64,000 nucleotides of DNA from Cryptomeria japonica (taxonomy: Eukaryota > Streptophyta > Pinopsida > Cupressales > Cupressaceae): positions 696,328,083 through 696,392,082 of the forward strand of contig NC_081412.1 in the NCBI RefSeq assembly GCF_030272615.1, in the 5' to 3' direction. Each line of letters begins with the position of its first letter. Position 1 is the stretch's first letter. The notes under the pieces were generated by a model. The model made no database searches and had not been told where the DNA came from. It saw only the letters and a program-made list of their open reading frames with translations. Of the stretch, positions 22,994 to 34,002 are shown piece by piece. Made by a program: the position numbers and the translations under genes.

Positions 22994-23723
22994 TGTAGAC
23001 ACCTAAAATGGTCTTGTCTAATTTATTTATTTAATTGTTTTATCCTAAGTCTTCTATTAATTAAATAAATCTATATTTATTTAATTAATTCATTAATCCT
23101 CTTCTAAGTCTTTCCTCATTTAAATAAATACTTCTATTTATTTAAATTGTCCTTTTCCTAAATTAAATAAATATTTTATTTATTTAATTATTCCCTTTCC
23201 TCTATTAATTAAATAAATCTTTATTTATTTAATTAATTCATTAGCCTTTTCTACCCATGACACGTCATTCATCTCTTAATTTTTCTCTTACCTACCCCCT
23301 TTATCATTTAATTATTTCATCTACCTACCTTTTAATCCTAGCCGACCATTTATCCTCTTCACTTTTTAATCTTATCCCTCCATTTTCTAAAGTGTCTTCT
23401 ATAAGAGGATACTCTCCTTCATTATCAACCCTAATGATTGCGTCAATCAAGCCTTCTTGCGATCAAACTATCAACCACAATCCGTTCTTTATTGAGCTCT
23501 TGTGCACTCATAAAATCTGAAAGCAAATATATCAAACAAGATCAATGGAGATTGAAACCCCACTTGACATGTGAATGGTAATATTTCTTTATTTTATTGA
23601 TTTACATGATCTTAGGTATCTCTATTGGTATTGGTGAATGTTTCATTGTAAGACGTAGATTGTTTGTAGTTGGATCTTTATGGTTTTACAATAGTTTATC
23701 ATCATCACTTTTCACCATATACA
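22994..23723 (+). repeat. 5' LTR of Gy1
   Basis: 730 bp, TGTAGACACC...TATACA. The first half is built of TTAATTAAATAAAT-type blocks. Confidence 0.88.
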
Positions 23724-23744
23724 TTTTGGCACGCCCGGTGGGAC
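23724..23744 (+). promoter_or_regulatory. Primer binding site of Gy1
   Basis: TTGGCACGCCCGGTGGGAC follows the LTR end, the usual position and form (TGGCNCGCCC...GTGGG) of plant gypsy primer sites. The exact tRNA was not determined. Confidence 0.7.
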
Positions 23745-23851
23745 ATGGATTTTTGTTAGATCTATGTTTTGTTTTGTTTTTACAGGTTTTTCTTACCCTA
23801 TATTGTTGTTTTGTAAAATATTTTGGAGAATAACCTTGTGCAGCTAGGGTT

Positions 23852-24960
23852 TTGGACACAAGATTAAGATTTTGGAGAGATTTAATTAGATCTCAAAAAT
23901 GGCTTGTAATTTTTGCATAAAATGTTTTTTGCAGGTTGGGAATAGTATCGGGAGTGTTCAGTCCAAAATTTAGTTTTTTTGGATAATATTTGAATTTTTT
24001 ATGAATTTTTTATGGTTTTTCATTAAAAATTAAGTTTGGAAGAAAATTAGTGATTTTTTTGAATTTTCTTACATTTTTGGAAAGTTCTCGAAATTCTATA
24101 AGGGGTCTATTTTTGTGATTTTAATTTGGGTGTAAAATAATTTGTGAAAAATCATATCTTTAAAAATTAGGGTTTTCTAATGATTTGATTGGATCTCACA
24201 AACGGCTTAGAATTTTCGCATAAATTTTTTTTACAAGTTGGGAATAGTATTAGGAGTTCTCAGTCCAAACCTTAGATTTTTTAGAGCATATTTGTATTTT
24301 TTATGAATTTTTTATGCTTTTTCATGAAAAAATAATTTTTGGAGCAAATTAGCGAATTTTTCAGATTTTCTTACATTTCTGGAAATTTCTCAAAATCCTA
24401 CAATAGATATGTCCTTTATGAATTTAATTTTGGTGCAAAATAATTCATGAAAAATCACATCTTTAAAAATTTGGGTTTTGCAATGTTTTGATCATATCTC
24501 ACAAACTGCTATGAAAAAATAATTTTTGGAGCAAATTAGCAAATTTTTTCAAATTTTCTTACATTTCTGGAAATTTCTCAAAATCCTACAATAGATATGT
24601 TCTTTATGAATTTAATTTTGGTGCAAAATAATTCATGAAAAACCATATCTTTAAAATTTTGGGTTTTGCAATGTTTTGATCATATCTCACAAACTGCTTG
24701 GAATTTTTGTAGGAATTGTTTTGTAGCTTGGGAATGGTATCAGAAGTCTTCAGTACAAAATGCAAATTTTTTGGAGCATATTTGAATTTTATATGAATTT
24801 TTTATGATTTTTCATAAAAAATAATTTTGGGAGAAAATTAGCAATTTTTTTGGATTTTCTTACATTTCTGGAGATGTCTTGAAATTATACAGGTGGTTTG
24901 TTCTTTACGAATTTAATTTTGATGCAAAAGAACTTGTGGAAAATCAAATCTTTGGATTTG
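23852..24960 (+). repeat. AT-rich tandem repeat in Gy1 leader
   Basis: Four degenerate copies, about 300 bp each with one shortened copy. Recurring landmarks are GGGAATAGTAT..GAG near 23938 and 24240 and GGGAATGGTATC near 24732, plus CATATCTCACAAACTGCT at about 24491 and 24679 and TTCTTACATTTCTGGAAATT near 24368 and 24557. No ORF. Confidence 0.8.
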
Positions 24961-25218
24961 TCAAAAAAACATATTGTCAAAGGCCCCTATTTCACAAAGT
25001 CATTTGGGATTTCTAAAAATTTACCTAACTTGTGTACTTGCAAGAGGGGTATTATTTCATAACTACTAACAAGTTTGGTGGAAGACCTTTGGCAAAGATT
25101 TTATTTTGAAATTGCTTGATTTGTCTTCTTTAGTCTTGCAAAACACATCAATTGGTGCTCTAAAATTAACAAGTGTCTTTTGTGTCTGGAGCAATAGGCC
25201 CTTTTTGTTTTACCTTTT

Positions 25219-25775
25219 AGAGGGTCTGCCTCCCGAGTAGCCCATAAGGCCAAATGAGAGGGAAGGACCCAAGTGGTAATGAGCTAAAGCCAAGCTCTTC
25301 CAAGCCACTATAAATAAAAGTGTTTGTGACAAAAGTTGCAAGCAACGGGTGTTACATGTTGCTATAACAGTGTTATGACTCCCCATAAACTCTATAGAGT
25401 GAAACCTCTATAGGTTGGGACGTCTTCCATTTAATGGAGCGTAACAAGTTGCTGATTATAGCCACCCAAATGGATGCCCTTACTAGACACCTTTTTGTGT
25501 TAGAAGCCAAAAACCTTCTAGTTGTTGGTACAGGAGGTTGGGCCTCTAATGTTGTCTCACATTCTTACGGTTCGTAATAGAGATACAAAGTTCGCCATGG
25601 GGAGTTTTTGTGGGAACTGGTACTTGGCTACCCCGAAGAAGTGAGTGTTGTGTAGTGGAGCCAGTGGGGTGAAGCATCTAAGTATCTGCTTTGAATAAGA
25701 ATAGTTGGGAAACCAAGTGAGATCCAACAACTATTAGCATGGCCAGCCTTAGGATTTATGCTTGCATGTTTTTAT
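25219..25775 (+). other. Conserved non-coding leader block of Gy1
   Basis: About 550 bp closely resembling Gy2 57360-57930 although sequence on either side differs. Shared anchors include AGGGTCT, CACTATAAATAAA, CCCCGAAGAAGTGAGTG, GGAGCCAGTGGGGT and CAACAACTATT. No long frame is kept in either copy. The position between primer site and gag suggests an RNA packaging, dimerisation or translation element. A TATAAA is present at about 25310, so an internal promoter is an alternative. Confidence 0.7.
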
Positions 25776-26440
25776 TTCAAATCAGACAAACACCTTCAAA
25801 CATTGAGTCTTCACTATTTTTTTGTGTTTCCTTGCCACTAAAATTGAAAACATTGAGATTTGGTCACATTCAACAACTTCACAATTGGACAGAATTGCAA
25901 AGCATTTTCAAAATCACGTATGGGTTTACTTAAACTGCGTCTATGTTCAGAACTAAGAAATTGCAAAAGATTTTTCAAGAGAAAAAGGACTTAAGTTTTT
26001 AGACTCAAAGAGCTTCTAAGGTTGCTTCCTATAGGGTTTCATTTTTCAGTCAACCTGGCTTGGTCACACATAGTCAATCATTTTCCTTCAATTACATTAC
26101 CCTCATATCTCTTTTCTAAATTTGAGTCAAAAGGGTTACTTTGCTTGTCCTCATCACGTTCTTGCAAACATACTACAACACAACACTAGGTGATTCCTGT
26201 ATCAAGATCTATCATCTTAGGGTCTCATTTGGGCTTTTTGAGTCAAGGTCAACTTACCTCATCAAGAGATCCATCATCTCTTTGGAAGCCACACCTTACT
26301 CTAAAAACATACATACTTTGGTATTACACTCTTGGACATTGCAAGTTTACCCTAGATTCATCTACACTTCATACACCTCTTGGTCTTCCATAGTCTTTGC
26401 ATTTTCATAGTACCTTTCATTTTGGTCAAGACTTTAGTCA

Positions 26441-28658
26441 ATGGTTGAAACCTGTTCACAAAGGTCTAGAAGGGAAGCCGAAGAAGCTTTAAGGTCTTTA
26501 AACATGAGTACTTATGAGTTTGATGGAGATGAATTTTACAATTCATTTTGCAATCATATTAATATACCAGACAATGACAATGACAACAATGAGAACAACA
26601 ATGAAAATGATGATGACAATGACAATGCATTCGTGAATTCTGCAGAGGTTGAGGAAACTATCATGGATCCCCATTTTAACAAATTGGTTTAAGAAATCAT
26701 GAAGAGGGATAGACAATATTTCCTACAAGTTATGACATACAGTGAAAAAATAATACCCCATGATTTTGATATGTCACAGATTTTGGAGGATGATCCAAAT
26801 CAAGCAAATATAGCTAATACAAGGCTTAGGAGGCCCAATAATGGTGGTAATAAGAGAGAGTGTCTCATTCTTGAGTCACCTTCCTCCCTATTTCAAAAAC
26901 CTAAAATTCCAAACACATACACTCATTCTCATGACAGTTATGATAGAACCTCTCATGAACAACCCCGTAGTTGTCCTTTCCCATGGAGAAGAACTACCAC
27001 CACGCATGCTCATGATGATACCCAAGATCATACCAATGCATACAATTACACTCAAGCAAATATTTAAAATCATTACACGAGGACACCCCGTGTTATATTT
27101 GGGGTAAATACTCAAGATCACTCTTATGATACCTCCCATCTTCATGGTCATGACATGTATCAACCTAGACCTAGTGCTCCTCATTACAACACCATACCAA
27201 GTGCTCCATATACAAGCTATAACTATGTTCCTCCTCCATATGAACACATCTATGATCAATACCATCCATATATGCATTATATCCCTCCTCGTCCACTCGG
27301 TGGGTTAGGAATGGGACTAGCTCAAAGAGAAAAGATACCACCCAAGAATGACTTGCAACAACAAATAAAGGATTTACAAAAACAAATGGTAGACATGAAT
27401 ACACCAAAGCAACAGTACACAATGAAAGATATATGTCCTTACCCATTTGATAGAATCATTCCAATTCCTCCATTCCCTCCACATTTTGTGACACCAAAAT
27501 TTGATAAGTACAAAGGTAAAGGGGATCCTAAAGCACACATAAGACGGTTTTTCACCTACTTGCATTGAGGTAGCAAGAGAAGAAACATATTTGATGAGAT
27601 TGTTTCCACAAAGCTTAGGCGAACAAGCAATGGAATGGTTTTCCCAACTTCCACCTAGAATCAAATCATGGAGTGATTTAGCAGAAGCTTTTATACAACA
27701 CTTCTCATACAACATTGAAACAGATGTGTCAGTGGCTACCTTGTGCAGTACTAAGTAGAAAAATGGGGAATCTTTCTCTTCATTTTTATAGCGATGGAGA
27801 GGTCTTGCTAGTTGATGCTCTTGTGATATCCCAAAAAAACAAATGGTAGAAATGTTCACTCAAAACATCAACAAGGATATCAGATATGAGCTAGGAAAAC
27901 CTTGTTTGTCTACCTTCAAAGAGGTCATTGAAAAAGGAATGGCAACACAAAAAGTCCTTATTGAACAAGGTGTCATAAAAATATTCAAAGAGAACAAAGA
28001 GGAATCAAATGGGAAAGACAAACCCCGCTTTTGGAACAAGAATAAGAACACAGTTAACAATGGGGTAGTAGATGCAAATGTTGTAAAACCATAAATGACT
28101 TTTCCTGGTGCAAGCTCATCCAGCTCAAACAATCAAGTGAACAATCAAAGGCAATCAAAACCTCAAATAAAATACACTCCATTGGGTGAACTAATTCAAA
28201 CAGCATTCAAGAAGTTGGTGGCAAACAAGCTCATAACACTACCAGATAATCCACCATATGAGTCAAAAGTAAAACCAAATTGGTGGAATGATGATGAATA
28301 TTGCAAATATCACAAGAGTAAAGGGCATTTAACTAGCAATTATCACAAATTGAAGAATATCATAGAGGGCCTCATTGACAGAGGTGACATAGAATTTTAT
28401 GGTCACACCTCCAATGAAGAGCATGCAATGTTCAAGGAGACATTTCCTAAACATGACAAAGGAAAAGCCAAAACTATAGATAATCAAGCTAATTATACCA
28501 AGACGCCCTATGATTATGATTCTACTATTAATCACATTTCAATGGAAAATCATGTTTCGACTATTATCATAAAGGACAAAACTCCTGAAGGTTCTACCCA
28601 AAGGAGTAAAGTTGTTTTGAAAGGCATTGGACCATCTTCCTCATCTTCTAAAAATTAA
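26441..28658 (+). pseudogene. Gy1 gag (Ty3/gypsy, Tat-like)
   Basis: ATG at 26441 opens MVETCSQRSRREAEEALRSL, then an Asp/Asn-rich acidic stretch. After stops near 26690 and 27065, a Tyr/Pro-rich region leads to DICPYPFDR, FVTPKFDKYKGKGDPKAH and, after a frameshift near 27565, LMRLFPQSLGEQAMEWFSQL. These match the Retrotrans_gag pattern seen in Gy2. A further frameshift and stops (near 27756 and 27790) precede MVEMFTQNINKDIRYELGKP. The C-terminus has YCKYHKSKGHLTSNYHKLK, a degenerate zinc-finger-like motif, and IEGLIDRGDIEF. Gag would build the particle; this copy is broken. Confidence 0.85.
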
Positions 28659-28815
28659 ACCTCTGAATTTAATGTCACGACCCATCGAGGTAAAGTCACC
28701 TTGCCAGGCGTTCCATCCAAGACCACAACATCTTCATCAACCAAGAATGAGTATGACCTTGTAGATCAACTAGGGAAAACACCCGCCCTCATTCCATCCT
28801 TGAGATTTTATGCAT

Positions 28816-29390
28816 ATCCCCTTCACATAAGGCCATCCTTGATAAAGTATTGAGAGAAACTTCCATACCTACTGATCTGAACGTGGACCAGTTTCAAGCC
28901 ATGGTGGGATACCTTTCTGTTCTGCATAGCCTCACATTCATAGAATTTGATGATGCATTTGTAACCCAACCTTATAATACACCTCTACATATTGAAGCCT
29001 TTCTCCATAAAAACTGAATAAAATGAGTCTTGATAGATGGAGGATCAGGTCTAAACATTTGTACATTGAACAATATTAAGCAATTGGGATATTCTAAAAA
29101 GGTTGTAAATTCTACACATTCAATCACCATTAAGGAACTCGATGATGAAGAGCGCTCATCCAAGGGCGCAGTCAACTTACCTCTTAGAGTTGGGCCAGTG
29201 ACGAAGGATGTGGTATGACAATTCCTTGATTTAGAGCTCGCATATAATATACTTTTGGGATGTCCATGGATTCACAAAATGAGAGCAATGCCATCAACGT
29301 ATCATCAATGTATCAAATTCCCACACAATGGAGTTGAAGTGACCGTTAATGATGATCCAAATCCATTTATATATTGCAATAACCTGTGAC
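28816..29390 (+). pseudogene. Gy1 aspartic protease
   Basis: The frame carries VLIDGGSGLNIC (catalytic D-G motif as DGGS), ITIKELDDEERSSKGAV, LPLRVGPVTKDVV and YNILLGCPWIHKMRAMPSTY, with C for R in LLGRPW. These are standard plant gypsy protease features. Stops occur near 28850, 29015, 29023 and 29216. It sits downstream of gag in the normal gag-pro order. It would cleave the polyprotein. Confidence 0.82.
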
Positions 29391-30590
29391 CAAGATCAGA
29401 AATAATAATTCCAATTAATAGAGAAGCAACTCCATCATTAGTATATGTGGATCCAGAATCACTAAAACCTTCCACATAAAAACAAGCATAGCTAAAAGAA
29501 AAATTCAAGGTTAAAGACATGGAATGTGGTGAGTATATCTTTAATGTTGATCAACTCCCACCATCTCCTAAGACATTTAGTTGACAAGAACAACCTACAA
29601 ACAATTTTTAATATCAAGGAATTGGGTGTGAACCACCTAGTGTTGTGGCTACTAAGTTTGAATGCAAATCTCCTCTAGTGGTGAAAACAACTCTTGATAT
29701 CAATAGTCCTAAGAGTGGTTCCAATGAAGAATCTATTAAATATATCGCCAACCCTCTTGAGAACTCATATATCCTTACCATTTCATCCATTCCTTCCATT
29801 TCCACTCCGCTCCCAGACTTGGATCAACAAGAATCACAAAAGCCCTTACTCATTGGGGATCAAAAATCAAGCCTTGAAAAGAAAAATCTAAAAGTCAAAA
29901 CTAAAGAGAAGTCCTTTAGTACAAATAAAAATAAAAATCTATTGGACTCTGCAAAAATTAAAGTCAAGGATAAAAATCCTATGAATAAAAAAGAACAAGA
30001 GTTGATCTCCCCTAATGCCAAAATAACTGGGGGCAAAAGATCTAAAATTTCAAGTCAAAAAGAATACTTGTTGATCCTAAGTCTCCATCATGCTATCCTA
30101 CTTTCACTTCTTTTTGCAATCATAAGCCTTCATTCCTCATCCAATTGTTCCACACATCCATCCTTTTTTGGCGATACATCACATCAATGGACCTTTAATG
30201 AAACTTCCTCAAAGGACTTTGTTATCAAGGATGCCCAAACTTCTCTAGGTGACATGCATATGGGCCAACGTAGTCCACACATTAGTAATTATACCTTAGT
30301 TCCTTCATCAAGGAAGACAATCAAGGGAGCAACATATCATTCAATCAAGGAACAACGTAGCTATAATCATAAGGTAAAGCCTTGTACATTTGAGGTGGGT
30401 GACTTAGTTTTTAGGGAAAATCCTAAAAATCAGTAGGACCAAGAAAAGAAAGGAAAATTTGAGCCCAATTGGCTTGGTCCTTATGTCATCACAACAGTCT
30501 ATGGATTAGGTGCATATCATCTCTCAACCCTAGATGGAGAACCTTTGGAAGATCGTATCAACAACATGCACCTTCGCAGGTTTTACACAT
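29391..30590 (+). pseudogene. Gy1 linker joined to integrase C-terminal tail; RT/RH/IN core missing
   Basis: After the protease, a low-complexity Ser/Lys/Pro linker (open 29645-30436) contains a hydrophobic stretch (LSLHHAILLSLLFAIISLH), possibly a membrane segment or chance. It then runs into FEVGDLVFREN, a stop at 30434, GKFEPNWLGPYVI and INNMHLRRFYT, the GPY/F-type end of a gypsy integrase. No RT palm, RNase H or integrase DDE core lies between protease and this tail, so several kilobases were lost. The element therefore needs enzymes in trans. Confidence 0.75.
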
Positions 30591-30666
30591 AGCTCTTTAG
30601 ATTATCCTAATATCAAAAAATATCAAAAATACAAAAAAAATCATAAATATAAAAAAATCATTACTT

Positions 30667-30812
30667 GGTGAAAACCTGGCAAACAGGCACCTTGTGACAT
30701 AAAAAATATGAAAAATTGAAAAAAAGTACAAATAAATAATCTGTCCAATGGTGAAAACCACTTCGGTGGCGCCCTGGGCAAGTACCATGGTGAAAATCGG
30801 GTTATCGGCGCC
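30667..30812 (+). repeat. Three GGTGAAAACC...GGCGCC hairpin repeats
   Basis: GGTGAAAACC at 30667 and 30750 and GGTGAAAATC at 30789. The second and third are followed by GGCGCC within about 15-20 bp, and CCAC-ttc-GGTGG can pair in the second. They lie just after the integrase tail of Gy1. Confidence 0.5.
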
Positions 30813-32243
30813 ATGTGTAGAGACATTGCTCCTCTCTCCTTCAGGATTCAATCTCATCCTTTCACTTTGTACACACTTATGACCTATCCATCCATTATAA
30901 ATTTACCCATTCCCATCATGGCTTGTTATTGATCTACCTAAGATTAGTTAGCCATTCATAATAAACCTTCCTTTTCCACCTTTCCTTCCATAATGAATCA
31001 GGTCCAATCTATAACTGGGGCAAAAATCCTAAATCTAGTGATGGAAGTAGTACCCTGACCATTGCATGTTTTGAGGAGCATCATCTTTTCATTCCTTCTT
31101 TTCGTGCACAATTCGCAATAAAAGATCACTTGCATCACCAATCCGCAATAAAGTTTCGTTCTTCTTCACAATAAAGTATCAGTTTCATGGATTTAGTCAG
31201 TTTCAAATGAGACGTAATCAGCAATGGGCTTTCAACAAATCAAATCTTTCAGCAAACTTTGGAAACAACATGGTTTTTCAGCATTATCTGTCCTTTATCA
31301 GGATAACAACATTGTGACTAAATCAAACATGTTAACATATGTGGCAAGAAACACAAATAACTTGAAGAATTAATTATGTGTTGGTGTCAAGTCTTGGTTT
31401 TCTTTTGATTTCATCTTTTAAGGTGACATGTCTTTTAGCTTTTCCAGGATGTCTTTGACTAGAGATTCTATCTCCAGGATGTCTTTGACTAGAAAGGCAA
31501 GGATGGGATATGATTCACCTACTATTGTTTTGTTTTTTTTGGATTGTCTCTTAGTAATGATATGACTTGTCCAAAGATATGAGGACACTGTGAGTCTATT
31601 GTGAATCGGGGCATTCCTTATTTGCGACTGTTGATCTCCATGCAAATAGGTACAATGACTTTATGGCTCGAACCTATACCTCGATTTTCATAACCTATTT
31701 GCCATAATAAAGATCAATGATGATAAAGCACAAGAAGCTCTTTCATTTCCATATCTTATATATTCTATCCACCTTTCTTGATTGACCTCCATCATCCTTC
31801 CCGAGTCCATGTAGCCTGCTATCACATGACTGAGTATAATGACACACCAAAAATATTTGCATTTCATGTCGTTTTCACCTGCATCATTACATGTTAGCAC
31901 ATCTCATTTCATACATACATATAGAAATCATAATCACATCACATCCTACACACACCACTGATTAGTATATCATATACACATCATGCATTCTCATCATGTA
32001 AATAATCATATCATGTTAATAATCATACATCCATCTACATATAGTACATTTACATTTGCATTCTCATATATAAGCATTTAAAAAATAATTAAAAAAAAAT
32101 TAAAAATATTGCATTTCATCGTGTATCTATTTGCATCTATATCATAAGCATCATAGAATCATTATAAGAACATACATAAACTACATTAACAAATAGAACA
32201 TCACATAGGAACACATGTATATAGTTGTCGGAAGGATGGATCA

Positions 32244-32289
<46 letters not shown>

Positions 32290-32472
32290 AAAATAATAAT
32301 AAGTGTCATGATACAATGATGTCAATATCTCATAAGGCTACAAAATCACTTGAAGGTGTCTACATCATCATATAAAAATTGGATCTAAGAGAGCTATGAT
32401 GAACTCCCTCCCTCGGAGCCAGCTGGCCTCGAAGGAATCTAAGCTCTCGAAATCCTTGCTCCAGGATCACCT
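30813..32472. other. Gy1 3' region, no gene seen
   Basis: AT-rich non-coding sequence downstream of pol. Contains a short direct repeat (tccaggatgtctttgacta near 31444 and 31472) and, from 31900, a CAT/ATC-rich stretch leading to the TA microsatellite. No protein features on either strand. Confidence 0.4.
32249..32287. repeat. (TA)n microsatellite
   Basis: About 19 uninterrupted TA repeats. Confidence 0.95.
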
Positions 32473-33960
32473 TGATGTAGAGAGTATCGGTGCCGGTATA
32501 GGATAGGTTCCCCTAATCCAAGAACACACCAAGGACCCTAGCAATCACACAACACTACAGGGGTTAAGGAACATCAGTTTGACAAGTCCCACATCCCTCT
32601 CTCTAAACAAAAGACTACTGGTACAAGGTCTCTTTCATTTATAGGTACAAAGTCCCTATGGTCAGCAATGGTTTGGCCCCTTCTCCAATGCAACAATGGC
32701 TATTTAAAGTTTTATTAGAAGTCCCCTAGGTCAAGGAGACCCCCTTCAATCAGTGAATTTAGGTTCCCTCTACCGGTTTGGGTAACTGCTGCAACAAGGC
32801 CTACAAAACCTAGTAGCCCTACCAGACCGGTTTTCCACACTTAACTCTTTATTTCTCCAAATGACCAGACAAAAAATCTTGGATTTGGATACCCTTTTAG
32901 GAGTTACAAAACATATCCTAAGGGTTCTTACCGGTAAGGAACACAAGAATCCAAATCCTACTTGGTAGGAGACCGGTATAGCCCAACTAGGCCTCTTTTA
33001 TAAAGGAGTGTGTAGACATAGACCTTAACTCACCTAAAAAACTCAAGGAATACTCTTAAGCCATTGTAAATACACCAAATCCTAACTCTTAGTCCATGAT
33101 CAGACCTTTAACCCCTGATGTGAGACCTGTTTGCTTACACTTGCAGGTGGCCACATGGAGTTGCCCACCTTAATGCATCAAACCCTCGCCTCCAATTGGT
33201 CCTAACCTACAAAAGGCCTTTAAAATACTAAAATAAATTGGCCATACTTACACCCCCTTCAAATCCGTTAACCACCAATAAAGGATCAGCCAGGTAAGGC
33301 CATTTCTTTGCAAAACCCTAGACAAAACTATCAAATCTAGACTACTTCCAGAAATTTGTCGACTTCTTCCTTGACTTGGCGAATTAGGACCTCAGACTTG
33401 ATGCATTTGAAATCTTATTGGCCACTCTAACACATCCCACTGGTTTCCTATTTCAAAAATGATTGTACAGTATCGTACACCACGTAGAATAACGGAATTA
33501 CAGGAAATTCTCATAATCTTTTACTTCGATGATGCCAAAGTTTACAAAGTCATTCTCCCCTAATTCTCTCCTGCCAATGATGATTGGTGGTGAAATTTTA
33601 TATCTTCCTCAATAGTTATCAACCACCTTTTGAATTGAGGTGACCATTGGGAGGAAGTTGCTATTTGCAACCAAAAGTTGTCATTAAAAGTTGTCAACAA
33701 AGTTGTCAAGTTTCAGCAACTTTTGATATATGTTAAATCCGACTACCTAGAGGTGCTTCAACATGTCCTAAACCTTTCTAAGACATCTCCAACACATAAA
33801 CACCTATAAAAATACTCAACCAAATACCCCTAGGCCCATATGCCCATGGTGGCTTATCAATTTGCCAAATCAATGTCATTGGGTAACAAGGTGGGGTTTA
33901 TTACAAACAAATCAAACATCGAACAAACAAGACTACCCTATTACATAGATTGAAAGGTCA
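32473..33960. other. Unassigned block in Gy1, possible solo LTR
   Basis: About 1.5 kb with no coding features, less AT-rich than its surroundings and with ACCGGT/CCGGTA motifs (near 32775, 32828, 32930 and 32972) like the copia-type LTRs. It separates the microsatellite region from the antisense PMD gene. I could not find a convincing TSD, so its identity is open. Confidence 0.3.
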
Positions 33961-34002
33961 CATTCTCATGTGTGTCTTTTATCCTTTATTTCTCTTATTA
34001 TC

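Noticed and set aside
26888-27277. Minus-strand frame of 129 residues opposite Gy1 gag
   Set aside because: Overlaps recognised gag on the plus strand, has no domain and does not continue upstream.
30597-30857. Phe-rich minus-strand frame resembling a membrane protein
   Set aside because: AT-rich sequence read antisense; no start context or conservation evidence.
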